This document shows positions 37,061 through 49,080 of a DNA stretch of 64,000 bases, piece by piece (the first letter of the stretch is position 1; each line of letters starts with the position of its first letter). Below the pieces are notes generated by a model, which worked only from the letters and a program-made list of their open reading frames with translations, ran no database searches and was not told the DNA's origin. Position numbers and translations under genes: made by a program. The stretch spans positions 2,162,001 to 2,226,000 of the forward strand of contig CAUJGJ010000332.1 in assembly GCA_963170055.1 (NCBI GenBank), given 5' to 3'. The DNA comes from Halisarca cf. caerulea (Eukaryota; Porifera; Demospongiae; Chondrillida; Halisarcidae).

Positions 37061-39190
37061 TTTAAAAGTGAACTTAGTAATTTTTATTTTCTGCAAATTA
37101 CACTTTTGCAAAGTGTTTAAAAGTCTTTTCAGAATGTTAACGTTGCCAAATTTAAATTTACCTTAAGAATAAAATTGCAAAGATGGTAATATCTTTAAAA
37201 GTGAACTTAGTAATTTTTATTTTCTGCAAATTACACTTTTGCAAAGTGTTTAAAAGTCTTTTCAGAATGTTAACGTTGCCAAATTTAAATTTACCTTAAG
37301 AATTAAATTGCAAAGATGGTAATATCTTTAAAAGTGAACTTAGTAATTTTTATTTTCTGCAAATTACACTTTTGCAAAGTGTTTAAAAGTCTTTTCAGAA
37401 TGTTAACGTTGCCAAATTTAAATTTACCTTAAGAATTAAATTGCAAAGATGGTAATATCTTTAAAAGTAAACTTAGTAATTTATATTTTCTGCAAATTAC
37501 ACTTTTGCAAAGTGTTTAAAAGTCTTTTCAGAATGTTAACGTTGCCAAATTTAAATTTACCTTAAGAATAAAATTGCAAAGATGGTAATATCTTTAAAAG
37601 TGAACTTAGTAATTTTTATTTTCCGCAAATTACACTTTTGCAAAGTGTTTAAAAGTCTTTTCAGAATGTTAACATTGCCAAATTTAAATTTACCTTAAGA
37701 ATTAAATTGCAAAGATGGTAATATCTTTAAAAGTGAACTTAGTAATTTTTATTTTCTGCAAATTTCACTTTTGCAAAGTGTTTAAAAGTCTTTTCAGAAT
37801 GTTAACGTTGCCAAATTTATATTTACCTTCAGAATAAAATTGCAAAGAAGGTAATATCTTTAAAAGTGAACTTAGTAATTTTTATTTTCTGCAAATTACA
37901 CTTTTGCAAAGTGTTTAAAAGTCTTTTCAGAATGTTAACGTTGCCAAATTTAAATTTACCTTAAGAATTAAATTGCAAAGATGGTAATATCTTTAAAAGT
38001 GAACTTAGTAATTTATATTTTCTGCAAATTACACTTTTGCAAAGTGTTTAAAAGTCTTTTCAGAATGTTAACGTTGCCAAATTTAAATTTACCTTAAGAA
38101 TAAAATTGCAAAGATGGTAATATCTTTAAAAGTGAACTTAGTAATTTTTATTTTCCGCAAATTACACTTTTGCAAAGTGTTTAAAAGTCTTTTCAGAATG
38201 TTAACGTTGCCAAATTTAAATTTACCTTAAGAATTAAATTGCAAAGATGGTAATATCTTTAAAAGTGAACTTAGTAATTTTTATTTTCTGCAAATTTCAC
38301 TTTTGCAAAGTGTTTAAAAGTCTTTTCAGAATGTTAACGTTGCCAAATTTATATTTACCTTCAGAATAAAATTGCAAAGAAGGTAATATCTTTAAAAGTG
38401 AACTTAGTAATTTTTATTTTCTGCAAATTACACTTTTGCAAAGTGTTTAAAAGTCTTTTCAGAATGTTAACGTTGCCAAATTTAAATTTACCTTAAGAAT
38501 TAAATTGCAAAGATGGTAATATCTTTAAAAGTGAACTTAGTAATTTTTATTTTCCGTAAATTACACTTTTGCAAAGTGTTTAAAAGTCTTTTCAGAATGT
38601 TAACGTTGCCAAATTTAAATTTACCTTAAGAATAAAATTGCAAAGAAGGTAAAATCTTTAAAAGTGAACTTAGTAATTTTTATTTTCCGTAAATTACACT
38701 TTTGCAAAGTGTTTAAAAGTCTTTTCAGAATGTTAACGTTGCCAAATTTAAATTTACCTTTAAAATAAAATTGCTAAGATGGTAATATCTTTAAAAGTGA
38801 ACTTAGTAATTTTTATTTTCCGCAGGTTACACTTTTGCAAAGTGTTTAAAAGTCTTTTCAGAATGTTAACGTTGCCAAATTTAAACTTACCTTAAGAATA
38901 AAATTGCAAAGATGGTAATATCTTTAAAAGTGAACTTAGTAATTTTTATTTTCCGCAAGTTACACTTTTGCAAAGTGTTTAAAAGTCTTTTCAGAATGTT
39001 AACGTTGCCAAATTTAAATTTACCTTCAGAATAAAATTGCAAAGATGGTAATATCTTTAAAAGTGAACTTAGTAATGTTTATTTTCGGCAAATTACACTT
39101 TTGCAAAGTGTTTAAAAGTCTTTTCAGAATGTTAACGTTGCCAAATTTTAATTTATCTTAAGAATAAAATTGCAAAGATGGTAATATCTT
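37060..39190 (+). repeat. Transition segment with CTGCAAATTTCAC and TTTATATTTACC monomers
   Basis: About 16 monomers. CTGCAAATTTCAC followed by TTTATATTTACCTTCAG occurs twice (near 37,760 and 38,290), each pair preceded by AATTTATATTTTC and CCGCAAATT monomers, an offset of about 532 bp or four monomers. This makes a tetramer-scale duplication. The first CCGCAGGTT (38,821) appears here and becomes common right of 43.8 kb. Private changes include AAAGTAAACTT near 37,467 and TTAACATT near 37,671. Right of about 38,900 the AATGTTTATTTTCGGC (39,074) type links to the next block. Confidence 0.8.
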
Positions 39191-39199
39191 TAAAAGTGA

Positions 39200-42000
39200 A
39201 CTTAGTAATTTTTATTTTCTGCAAATTACACTTTTGCAAAGTGTTTAAAAGTCTTTTCAGAATGTTAACGTTGCCAAATTTAAATTTACCTTAAGAATAA
39301 AATTGCAAAGATGGTAATATCTTTAAAAGTGAACTTAGTAATTTTTATTTTCTGCAAATTACACTTTTGCAAAGTGTTTAAAAGTCTTTTCAGAATGTTA
39401 ACGTTGCCAAATTTAAACTTACCTTAAGAATAAAATTGCAAAGAAGGTAAAATCTTTAAAAGTGAACTTAGTAATTTTTATTTTCCGTAAATAACACTTT
39501 TGCAAAGTGTTTAAAAATCTTTTCAGAATGTTAACGTTGCCAAATTTAAATTTACCTTAAGAATAATATTGTGAAGATGGTAATATCTTTAAAAGTGAAC
39601 TTAGTAATTTTTATTTTCCGCAAGTTACACTTTTGCAAAGTGTTTAAAAGTCTTTTCAGAATGTTAACGTTGCCAAATTTAAATTTACCTTAAGAATAAA
39701 ATTGCAAAGATGGTAATATCTTTAAAAGTGAACTTAGTAATTTTTATTTTCGGCAAATTACACTTTTGCAAAGTGTTTAAAAGTCTTTTCAGAATGTTAA
39801 CGTTGCCAAATTTAAATTTACCTTCAGAATAAAATTGCAAAGAAGGTAATATCTTTAAAAGTGAACTTAGTAATTTTTATTTTCTGCAAATTACACTTTT
39901 GCAAAGTGTTTAAAAGTCTTTTCAGAATGTTAACGTTGCCAAATTTAAATTTACCTTAAGAATAAAATTGCAAAGATGGTAATATCTTTAAAAGTGAACT
40001 TAGTAATTTTTATTTTCTGCAAATTACACTTTTGCAAAGTGTTTAAAAGTCTTTTCAGAATGTTAACGTTGCCAAATTTAAATTTACCTTAAGAATTAAA
40101 TTGCAAAGATGGTAATATCTTTAAAAGTGAACTTAGTAATTTTTATTTTCTGCAAATTACACTTTTGCAAAGTGTTTAAAAGTCTTTTCAGAATGTTAAC
40201 GTTGCCAAATTTAAATTTACCTTAAGAATAAAATTGCAAAGATGGTAATATCTTTAAAAGTGAACTTAGTAATTTTTATTTTCTGCAAATTACACTTTTG
40301 CAAAGTGTTTAAAAGTCTTTTCAGAATGTTAACGTTGCCAAATTTAAACTTACCTTAAGAATAAAATTGCAAAGAAGGTAAAATCTTTAAAAGTGAACTT
40401 AGTAATTTTTATTTTCCGTAAATAACACTTTTGCAAAGTGTTTAAAAATCTTTTCAGAATGTTAACGTTGCCAAATTTAAATTTACCTTAAGAATAATAT
40501 TGTGAAGATGGTAATATCTTTAAAAGTGAACTTAGTAATTTTTATTTTCCGCAAGTTACACTTTTGCAAAGTGTTTAAAAGTCTTTTCAGAATGTTAACG
40601 TTGCCAAATTTAAATTTACCTTAAGAATAAAATTGCAAAGATGGTAATATCTTTAAAAGTGAACTTAGTAATTTTTATTTTCGGCAAATTACACTTTTGC
40701 AAAGTGTTTAAAAGTCTTTTCAGAATGTTAACGTTGCCAAATTTAAATTTACCTTCAGAATAAAATTGCAAAGAAGGTAATATCTTTAAAAGTGAACTTA
40801 GTAATTTTTATTTTCTGCAAATTACACTTTTGCAAAGTGTTTAAAAGTCTTTTCAGAATGTTAACGTTGCCAAATTTAAATTTACCTTAAGAATAAAATT
40901 GCAAAGATGGTAATATCTTTAAAAGTGAACTTAGTAATTTTTATTTTCTGCAAATTACACTTTTGCAAAGTGTTTAAAAGTCTTTTCAGAATGTTAACGT
41001 TGCCAAATTTAAATTTACCTTAAGAATAAAATTGCAAAGATGGTAATATCTTTAAAAGTGAACTTAGTAATTTTTATTTTCTGCAAATTACACTTTTGCA
41101 AAGTGTTTAAAAGTCTTTTCAGAATGTTAACGTTGCCAAATTTAAATTTACCTTAAGAATAAAATTGCAAAGATGGTAATATCTTTAAAAGTGAACTTAG
41201 TAATTTTTATTTTCTGCAAATTACACTTTTGCAAAGTGTTTAAAAGTCTTTTCAGAATGTTAACGTTGCCAAATTTAAACTTACCTTAAGAATAAAATTG
41301 CAAAGAAGGTAAAATCTTTAAAAGTGAACTTAGTAATTTTTATTTTCCGTAAATAACACTTTTGCAAAGTGTTTAAAAATCTTTTCAGAATGTTAACGTT
41401 GCCAAATTTAAATTTACCTTAAGAATAATATTGTGAAGATTGTAATATCTTTAAAAGTGAACTTAGTAATTTTTATTTTCCGTAAATAACACTTTTGCAA
41501 AGTGTTTAAAAATCTTTTCAGAATGTTAACGTTGCCAAATTTAAATTTACCTTAAGAATAAAATTGCAAAGATGGTAATATCTTTAAAAGTGAACTTAGT
41601 AATGTTTATTTTCGGCAAATTACACTTTTGCAAAGTGTTTAAAAGTCTTTTCAGAATGTTAACGTTGCCAAATTTAAATTTACCTTCAGAATAAAATTGC
41701 AAAGAAGGTAATATCTTTAAAAGTGAACTTAGTAATTTTTATTTTCTGCAAATTACACTTTTGCAAAGTGTTTAAAAGTCTTTTCAGAATGTTAACGTTG
41801 CCAAATTTAAATTTACCTTAAGAATAAAATTGCAAAGATGGTAATATCTTTAAAAGTGAACTTAGTAATTTTTATTTTCGGCAAATTACACTTTTGCAAA
41901 GTGTTTAAAAGTCTTTTCAGAATGTTAACGTTGCCAAATTTAAATTTACCTTAAGAATTAAATTGCAAAGATGGTAATATCTTTAAAAGTGAACTTAGTA
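39200..42000 (+). repeat. Heptamer HOR, 931-bp unit, about three copies
   Basis: TTTAAAAATC in a CCGTAAATAAC monomer falls at 39,510, 40,441 and 41,372, and ATTGTGAAG at 39,568, 40,499 and 41,430, each 931 bp apart, which is exactly seven 133-bp monomers. CGGC monomers follow in each unit near 39,761, 40,692 and 41,623. In the third unit an additional CCGTAAATAAC/TTTAAAAATC monomer (41,505) replaces the expected CCGCAAGTT monomer, and the CGGC monomer carries the AATGTTTATT variant. The same ordered monomers, with different spacing, appear near 32,070-33,330, 35,520-36,780 and 49,475-50,210, so this heptamer was excised from the larger HOR and amplified alone. Confidence 0.85.
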
Positions 42001-43310
42001 ATTTTTATTTTCTGCAAATTACACTTTTGCAAAGTGTTTAAAAGTCTTTTCAGAATGTTAACGTTGCCAAATTTAAATTTACCTTCAGAATAAAATTGCA
42101 AAGAAGGTAATATCTTTAAAAGTGAACTTAGTAATTTTTATTTTCTGCAAATTACACTTTTGCAAAGTGTTTAAAAGTCTTTTCAGAATGTTAACGTTGC
42201 CAAATTTAAATTTACCTTAAGAATTAAATTGCAAAGATGGTAATATCTTTAAAAGTGAACTTAGTAATTTATATTTTCTGCAAATTACACTTTTGCAAAG
42301 TGTTTAAAAGTCTTTTCAGAATGTTAACGTTGCCAAATTTAAATTTACCTTAAGAATAAAATTGCAAAGATGGTAATATCTTTAAAAGTGAACTTAGTAA
42401 TTTTTATTTTCCGCAAATTACACTTTTGCAAAGTGTTTAAAAGTCTTTTCAGAATGTTAACGTTGCCAAATTTAAATTTACCTTCAGAATAAAATTGCAA
42501 AGAAGGTAATATCTTTAAAAGTGAACTTAGTAATTTTTATTTTCTGCAAATTACACTTTTGCAAAGTGTTTAAAAGTCTTTTCAGAATGTTAACGTTGCC
42601 AAATTTAAATTTACCTTAAGAATAAAATTGCAAAGATGGTAATATCTTTAAAAGTGAACTTAGTAATTTTTATTTTCGGCAAATTACACTTTTGCAAAGT
42701 GTTTAAAAGTCTTTTCAGAATGTTAACGTTGCCAAATTTAAATTTACCTTAAGAATTAAATTGCAAAGATGGTAATATCTTTAAAAGTGAACTTAGTAAT
42801 TTTTATTTTCTGCAAATTACACTTTTGCAAAGTGTTTAAAAGTCTTTTCAGAATGTTAACGTTGCCAAATTTAAATTTACCTTCAGAATAAAATTGCAAA
42901 GAAGGTAATATCTTTAAAAGTGAACTTAGTAATTTTTATTTTCTGCAAATTACACTTTTGCAAAGTGTTTAAAAGTCTTTTCAGAATGTTAACGTTGCCA
43001 AATTTAAATTTACCTTAAGAATTAAATTGCAAAGATGGTAATATCTTTAAAAGTGAACTTAGTAATTTATATTTTCTGCAAATTACACTTTTGCAAAGTG
43101 TTTAAAAGTCTTTTCAGAATGTTAACGTTGCCAAATTTAAATTTACCTTAAGAATAAAATTGCAAAGATGGTAATATCTTTAAAAGTGAACTTAGTAATT
43201 TTTATTTTCCGCAAATTACACTTTTGCAAAGTGTTTAAAAGTCTTTTCAGAATGTTAACGTTGCCAAATTTAAATTTACCTTAAGAATTAAATTGCAAAG
43301 ATGGTAATAT
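41680..43310 (+). repeat. Hexamer HOR, 798-bp unit, two copies
   Basis: AATTTATATTTTC lies at 42,266 and 43,064, and CGGCAAATT near 41,879 and 42,677, both 798 bp apart, exactly six 133-bp monomers with no indel. In order the unit runs: TTCAG/GAAGG, CTGC, CGGC, TAAGAATTAAATTGC, TTCAG/GAAGG again, AATTTATATTTTC, CCGC. A related single unit is found near 50,450-51,250. It is a different hexamer from the 797-bp one at 44.7 kb. Confidence 0.82.
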
Positions 43311-44690
43311 CTTTAAAAGTGAACTTAGTAATTTTTATTTTCTGCAAATTTCACTTTTGCAAAGTGTTTAAAAGTCTTTTCAGAATGTTAACGTTGCCAA
43401 ATTTATATTTACCTTCAGAATAAAATTGCAAAGAAGGTAATATTTTTAAAAGTGAACTTAGTAATTTTTATTTTCTGCAAATTACACTTTTGCAAAGTGT
43501 TTAAAAGTCTTTTCAGAATGTTAACGTTGCCAAATTTAAATTTACCTTAAGAATTAAATTGCAAAGATGGTAATATCTTTAAAAGTGAACTTAGTAATTT
43601 TTATTTTCCGTAAATTACACTTTTGCAAAGTGTTTAAAAGTCTTTTCAGAATGTTAACGTTGCCAAATTTAAATTTACCTTAAGAATAAAATTGCAAAGA
43701 AGGTAAAATCTTTAAAAGTGAACTTAGTAATTTTTATTTTCCGTAAATTACACTTTTGCAAAGTGTTTAAAAGTCTTTTCAGAATGTTAACGTTGCCAAA
43801 TTTAAATTTACCTTTAAAATAAAATTGCTAAGATGGTAATATCTTTAAAAGTGAACTTAGTAATTTTTATTTTCCGCAGGTTACACTTTTGCAAAGTGTT
43901 TAAAAGTCTTTTCAGAATGTTAACGTTGCCAAATTTAAACTTACCTTAAGAATAAAATTGCAAAGATGGTAATATCTTTAAAAGTGAACTTAGTAATTTT
44001 TATTTTCTGCAAATTACACTTTTCAAAGTGTTTAAAAGTCTTTTCAGAATGTTAACGTTGCCAAATTTAAATTTACCTTCAGAATAAAATTGCAAAGAAG
44101 GTAATATCTTTAAAAGTGAACTTAGTAATTTTTATTTTCTGCAAATTACACTTTTGCAAAGTGTTTAAAAGTCTTTTCAGAATGTTAACGTTGCCAAATT
44201 TAAATTTACCTTAAGAATAAAATTGCAAAGATGGTAATATCTTTAAAAGTGAACTTAGTAATTTTTATTTTCTGCAAATTACACTTTTGCAAAGTGTTTA
44301 AAAGTCTTTTCAGAATGTTAACGTTGCCAAATTTAAATTTACCTTCAGAATAAAATTGCAAAGAAGGTAATATCTTTAAAAGTGAACTTAGTAATTTTTA
44401 TTTTCTGCAAATTACACTTTTGCAAAGTGTTTAAAAGTCTTTTCAGAATGTTAACGTTGCCAAATTTAAATTTACCTTAAGAATAAAATTGCAAAGATGG
44501 TAATATCTTTAAAAGTGAACTTAGTAATTTTTATTTTCGGCAAATTACACTTTTGCAAAGTGTTTAAAATTCTTTTCAGAATGTTAACGTTGCCAAATTT
44601 AAATTAACTTAAGAATAATATTGCAAAGATGGTAATATCTTTAAAAGTGAACTTAGTAATTTTTATTTTCTGCAAATTACACTTTTGCAA
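43310..44690 (+). repeat. Source-like segment with CTGCAAATTTCAC, CCGCAGGTT and AAATTAACTT monomers
   Basis: About ten monomers. Markers in order are CTGCAAATTTCAC (43,341), TTTATATTTACC, two CCGT monomers, GCTAAG followed by CCGCAGGTT (43,875), the first G-deleted CACTTTTCAAAG monomer of the right part (near 44,020), two TTCAG/GAAGG monomers, then CGGC with TTTAAAATTC and AAATTAACTT (44,601, one base short). Parts recur 7,971 bp (60 monomers) to the right: CTGCAAATTTCAC at 51,312 and AAATTAACTT at 52,572. The CCGCAGGTT monomer has no partner at that offset. Confidence 0.78.
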
Positions 44691-47090
44691 AGTGTTTAAA
44701 AGTCTTTTCAGAATGTTAACGTTGCCAAATTTAAATTTACCTTAAGAATAAAATTGCAAAGATGGTAATATCTTTAAAAGTGAACTTAGTAATTTTTATT
44801 TTCAGCAAATTACACTTTTGCAAAGTGTTTAAAAGTCTTTTCAGAATGTTAACGTTGCCAAATTTAAATTTACCTTTAAAATTAAATTGCAAAGATGGTA
44901 ATATCTTTAAAAGTGAACTTAGTAATTTTTATTTTCCGTAAATTACACTTTTGCAAAGTGTTTAAAAGTCTTTTCAGAATGTTAACGTTGCCAAATTTAA
45001 ATTTACCTTAAGAATAAAATTGCAAAGAAGGTAATATCTTTAAAAGTGAACTTAGTAATTTTTATTTTCCGTAAATTACACTTTTGCAAAGTGTTTAAAA
45101 GTCTTTTCAGAATGTTAACGTTGCCAAATTTAAATTTACCTTAAGAATAAAATTGCAAAGAAGGTAAAATCTTTAAAAGTGAACTTAGTAATTTTTATTT
45201 TCCGTAAATTACACTTTTGCAAAGTGTTTAAAAGTCTTTTCAGAATGTTAACGTTGCCAAATTTAAATTTACCTTTAAAATAAAATTGCTAAGATGGTAA
45301 TATCTTTAAAAGTGAACTTAGTAATTTTTATTTTCCGCAGGTTACACTTTTGCAAAGTGTTTAAAAGTCTTTTCAGAATGTTAACGTTGCCAAATTTAAA
45401 CTTACCTTAAGAATAAAATTGCAAAGATGGTAATATCTTTAAAAGTGAACTTAGTAATTTTTATTTTCTGCAAATTACACTTTTCAAAGTGTTTAAAAGT
45501 CTTTTCAGAATGTTAACGTTGCCAAATTTAAATTTACCTTAAGAATAAAATTGCAAAGATGGTAATATCTTTAAAAGTGAACTTAGTAATTTTTATTTTC
45601 AGCAAATTACACTTTTGCAAAGTGTTTAAAAGTCTTTTCAGAATGTTAACGTTGCCAAATTTAAATTTACCTTTAAAATTAATTTGCAAAGATGGTAATA
45701 TCTTTAAAAGTGAACTTAGTAATTTTTATTTTCCGTAAATTACACTTTTGCAAAGTGTTTAAAAGTCTTTTCAGAATGTTAACGTTGCCAAATTTAAATT
45801 TACCTTAAGAATAAAATTGCAAAGAAGGTAATATCTTTAAAAGTGAACTTAGTAATTTTTATTTTCCGTAAATTACACTTTTGCAAAGTGTTTAAAAGTC
45901 TTTTCAGAATGTTAACGTTGCCAAATTTAAATTTACCTTAAGAATAAAATTGCAAAGAAGGTAAAATCTTTAAAAGTGAACTTAGTAATTTTTATTTTCC
46001 GTAAATTACACTTTTGCAAAGTGTTTAAAAGTCTTTTCAGAATGTTAACGTTGCCAAATTTAAATTTACCTTTAAAATAAAATTGCTAAGATGGTAATAT
46101 CTTTAAAAGTGAACTTAGTAATTTTTATTTTCCGCAGGTTACACTTTTGCAAAGTGTTTAAAAGTCTTTTCAGAATGTTAACGTTGCCAAATTTAAACTT
46201 ACCTTAAGAATAAAATTGCAAAGATGGTAATATCTTTAAAAGTGAACTTAGTAATTTTTATTTTCTGCAAATTACACTTTTCAAAGTGTTTAAAAGTCTT
46301 TTCAGAATGTTAACGTTGCCAAATTTAAATTTACCTTAAGAATAAAATTGCAAAGATGGTAATATCTTTAAAAGTGAACTTAGTAATTTTTATTTTCAGC
46401 AAATTACACTTTTGCAAAGTGTTTAAAAGTCTTTTCAGAATGTTAACGTTGCCAAATTTAAATTTACCTTTAAAATTAATTTGCAAAGATGGTAATATCT
46501 TTAAAAGTGAACTTAGTAATTTTTATTTTCCGTAAATTACACTTTTGCAAAGTGTTTAAAAGTCTTTTCAGAATGTTAACGTTGCCAAATTTAAATTTAC
46601 CTTAAGAATAAAATTGCAAAGAAGGTAATATCTTTAAAAGTGAACTTAGTAATTTTTATTTTCCGTAAATTACACTTTTGCAAAGTGTTTAAAAGTCTTT
46701 TCAGAATGTTAACGTTGCCAAATTTAAATTTACCTTAAGAATAAAATTGCAAAGAAGGTAAAATCTTTAAAAGTGAACTTAGTAATTTTTATTTTCCGTA
46801 AATTACACTTTTGCAAAGTGTTTAAAAGTCTTTTCAGAATGTTAACGTTGCCAAATTTAAATTTACCTTTAAAATAAAATTGCTAAGATGGTAATATCTT
46901 TAAAAGTGAACTTAGTAATTTTTATTTTCCGCAGGTTACACTTTTGCAAAGTGTTTAAAAGTCTTTTCAGAATGTTAACGTTGCCAAATTTAAATTTACC
47001 TTAAGAATAAAATTGCAAAGATGGTAATATCTTTAAAAGTGAACTTAGTAATTTTTATTTTCTGCAAATTACACTTTTCAAAGTGTTTAA
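44690..47090 (+). repeat. Hexamer HOR, 797-bp unit, three tandem copies
   Basis: CAGCAAATT lies at 44,803, 45,600 and 46,397, and CCGCAGGTT follows at 45,336, 46,133 and 46,930, all 797 bp apart. In order the unit runs: a CAGC monomer, a CTTTAAAATTAA monomer followed by CCGTAAATT, a GAAGGTAAT then CCGT, a GGTAAAATC then CCGT, a GCTAAG then CCGCAGGTT, then a G-deleted CTGC monomer ending the unit. Six monomers of 133 bp less the single G deletion give 797. Differences between copies are minimal: AATTTGC against AAATTGC in the first unit, and TTAAATTTACC for TTAAACTTACC in the third. Confidence 0.9.
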
Positions 47091-49080
47091 AAGTCTTTTC
47101 AGAATGTTAACGTTGCCAAATTTAAATTTACCTTAAGAATAAAATTGCAAAGATGGTAATATCTTTAAAAGTGAACTTAGTAATTTTTATTTTCTGCAAA
47201 TTACACTTTTGCAAAGTGTTTAAAAGTCTTTTCAGAATGTTAACGTTGCCAAATTTAAATTTACCTTAAGAATAAAATTGCAAAGATGGTAATATCTTTA
47301 AAAGTGAACTTAGTAATTTTTATTTTCTGCAAATTACACTTTTGCAAAGTGTTTAAAAGTCTTTTCAGAATGTTAACGTTGCCAAATTTAAATTTACCTT
47401 AAGAATAAAATTGCAAAGAAGGTAATATCTTTAAAAGTGAACTTAGTAATTTTTATTTTCCGTAAATTACACTTTTGCAAAGTGTTTAAAAGACTTTTCA
47501 GAATGTTAACGTTGCCAAATTTAAGTTTACCTTAAGAATAAAATTGCAAAGAAGGTAAAATCTTTAAAAGTGAACTTAGTAATTTTTATTTTCCGTAAAT
47601 TACACATTTGCAAAGTGTTTAAAAGTCTTTTCAGAATGTTAACGTTGCCAAATTTAAATTTACCTTTAAAATAAAATTGCTAAGATGGTAATATCTTTAA
47701 AAGTGAACTTAGTAATTTTTATTTTCCGCAAGTTACACTTTTGCAAAGTGTTTAAAAGTCTTTTCAGAATGTTAACGTTGCAAATTTAAATTTACCTTTA
47801 AAATAAAATTGCAAAGATGGTAATATCTTTAAAAGTGAACTTAGCAATTTTTATTTTCTGCAAATTACACTTTTGCAAAGTGTTTAAAAGTCTTTTCAGA
47901 ATGTTAACGTTGCCAAATTTAAATTTACCTTAAGAATAAAATTGCAAAGATGGTAATATCTTTAAAAGTGAACTTAGTAATTTTTATTTTCTGCAAATTA
48001 CACTTTTCAAAGTGTTTAAAAGTGTTTTCAGAATGTTAACGTTGCCAAATTTAAATTTACCTTAAGAATAAAATTGCAAAGATGGTAATATCTTTAAAAG
48101 TGAACTTAGTAATTTTTATTTTCTGCAAATTACACTTTTCAAAGTGTTTAAAAGTCTTTTCAGAATGTTAACGTTGCCAAATTTAAATTTACCTTAAGAA
48201 TAAAATTGCAAAGAAGGTAAAATCTTTAAAAGTGAACTTAGTAATTTTTATTTTCCGTAAATTACACTTTTGCAAAGTGTTTAAAAGTCTTTTCAGAATG
48301 TTAACGTTGCCAAATTTAAATTTACCTTTAAAATAAAATTGCTAAGATGGTAATATCTTTAAAAGTGAACTTAGTAATTTTTATTTTCCGCAGGTTACAC
48401 TTTTGCAAAGTGTTTAAAAGTCTTTTCAGAATGTTAACGTTGCCAAATTTAAACTTACCTTAAGAATAAAATTGCAAAGATGGTAATATCTTTAAAAGTG
48501 AACTTAGTAATTTTTATTTTCTGCAAATTACACTTTTCAAAGTGTTTAAAAGTCTTTTCAGAATGTTAACGTTGCCAAATTTAAATTTACCTTAAGAATA
48601 AAATTGCAAAGATGGTAATATCTTTAAAAGTGAACTTAGTAATTTTTATTTTCTGCAAATTACACTTTTCAAAGTGTTTAAAAGTCTTTTCAGAATGTTA
48701 ACGTTGCCAAATTTAAATTTACCTTAAGAATAAAATTGCAAAGATGGTAATATCTTTAAAAGTGAACTTAGTAATTTTTATTTTCTGCAAATTACACTTT
48801 TGCAAAGTGTTTAAAAGTCTTTTCAGAATGTTAACGTTGCCAAATTTAAATTTACCTTAAGAATAAAATTGCAAAGATGGTAATATCTTTAAAAGTGAAC
48901 TTAGTAATTTTTATTTTCTGCAAATTACACTTTTGCAAAGTGTTTAAAAGTCTTTTCAGAATGTTAACGTTGCCAAATTTAAATTTACCTTAAGAATAAA
49001 ATTGCAAAGAAGGTAATATCTTTAAAAGTGAACTTAGTAATTTTTATTTTCCGTAAATTACACTTTTGCAAAGTGTTTAA
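47090..49080 (+). repeat. Segment with CACATTTGC, TTGCAAATTT and AGTGTTTTC markers
   Basis: About 15 monomers, repeated in part 6,775 bp (51 monomers) to the right. Pairs are CACATTTGC at 47,603 and 54,378 and AGTGTTTTC at 48,021 and 54,796. A monomer with one C lost (GTTGCAAATTT, near 47,777) and AACTTAGCAATTT (near 47,841) lie between. Later come GGTAAAATC/CCGT, CCGCAGGTT (48,389) and two consecutive G-deleted monomers. A private AAAGACTTTT occurs near 47,490; its partner near 54,270 has the normal base. Confidence 0.8.
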
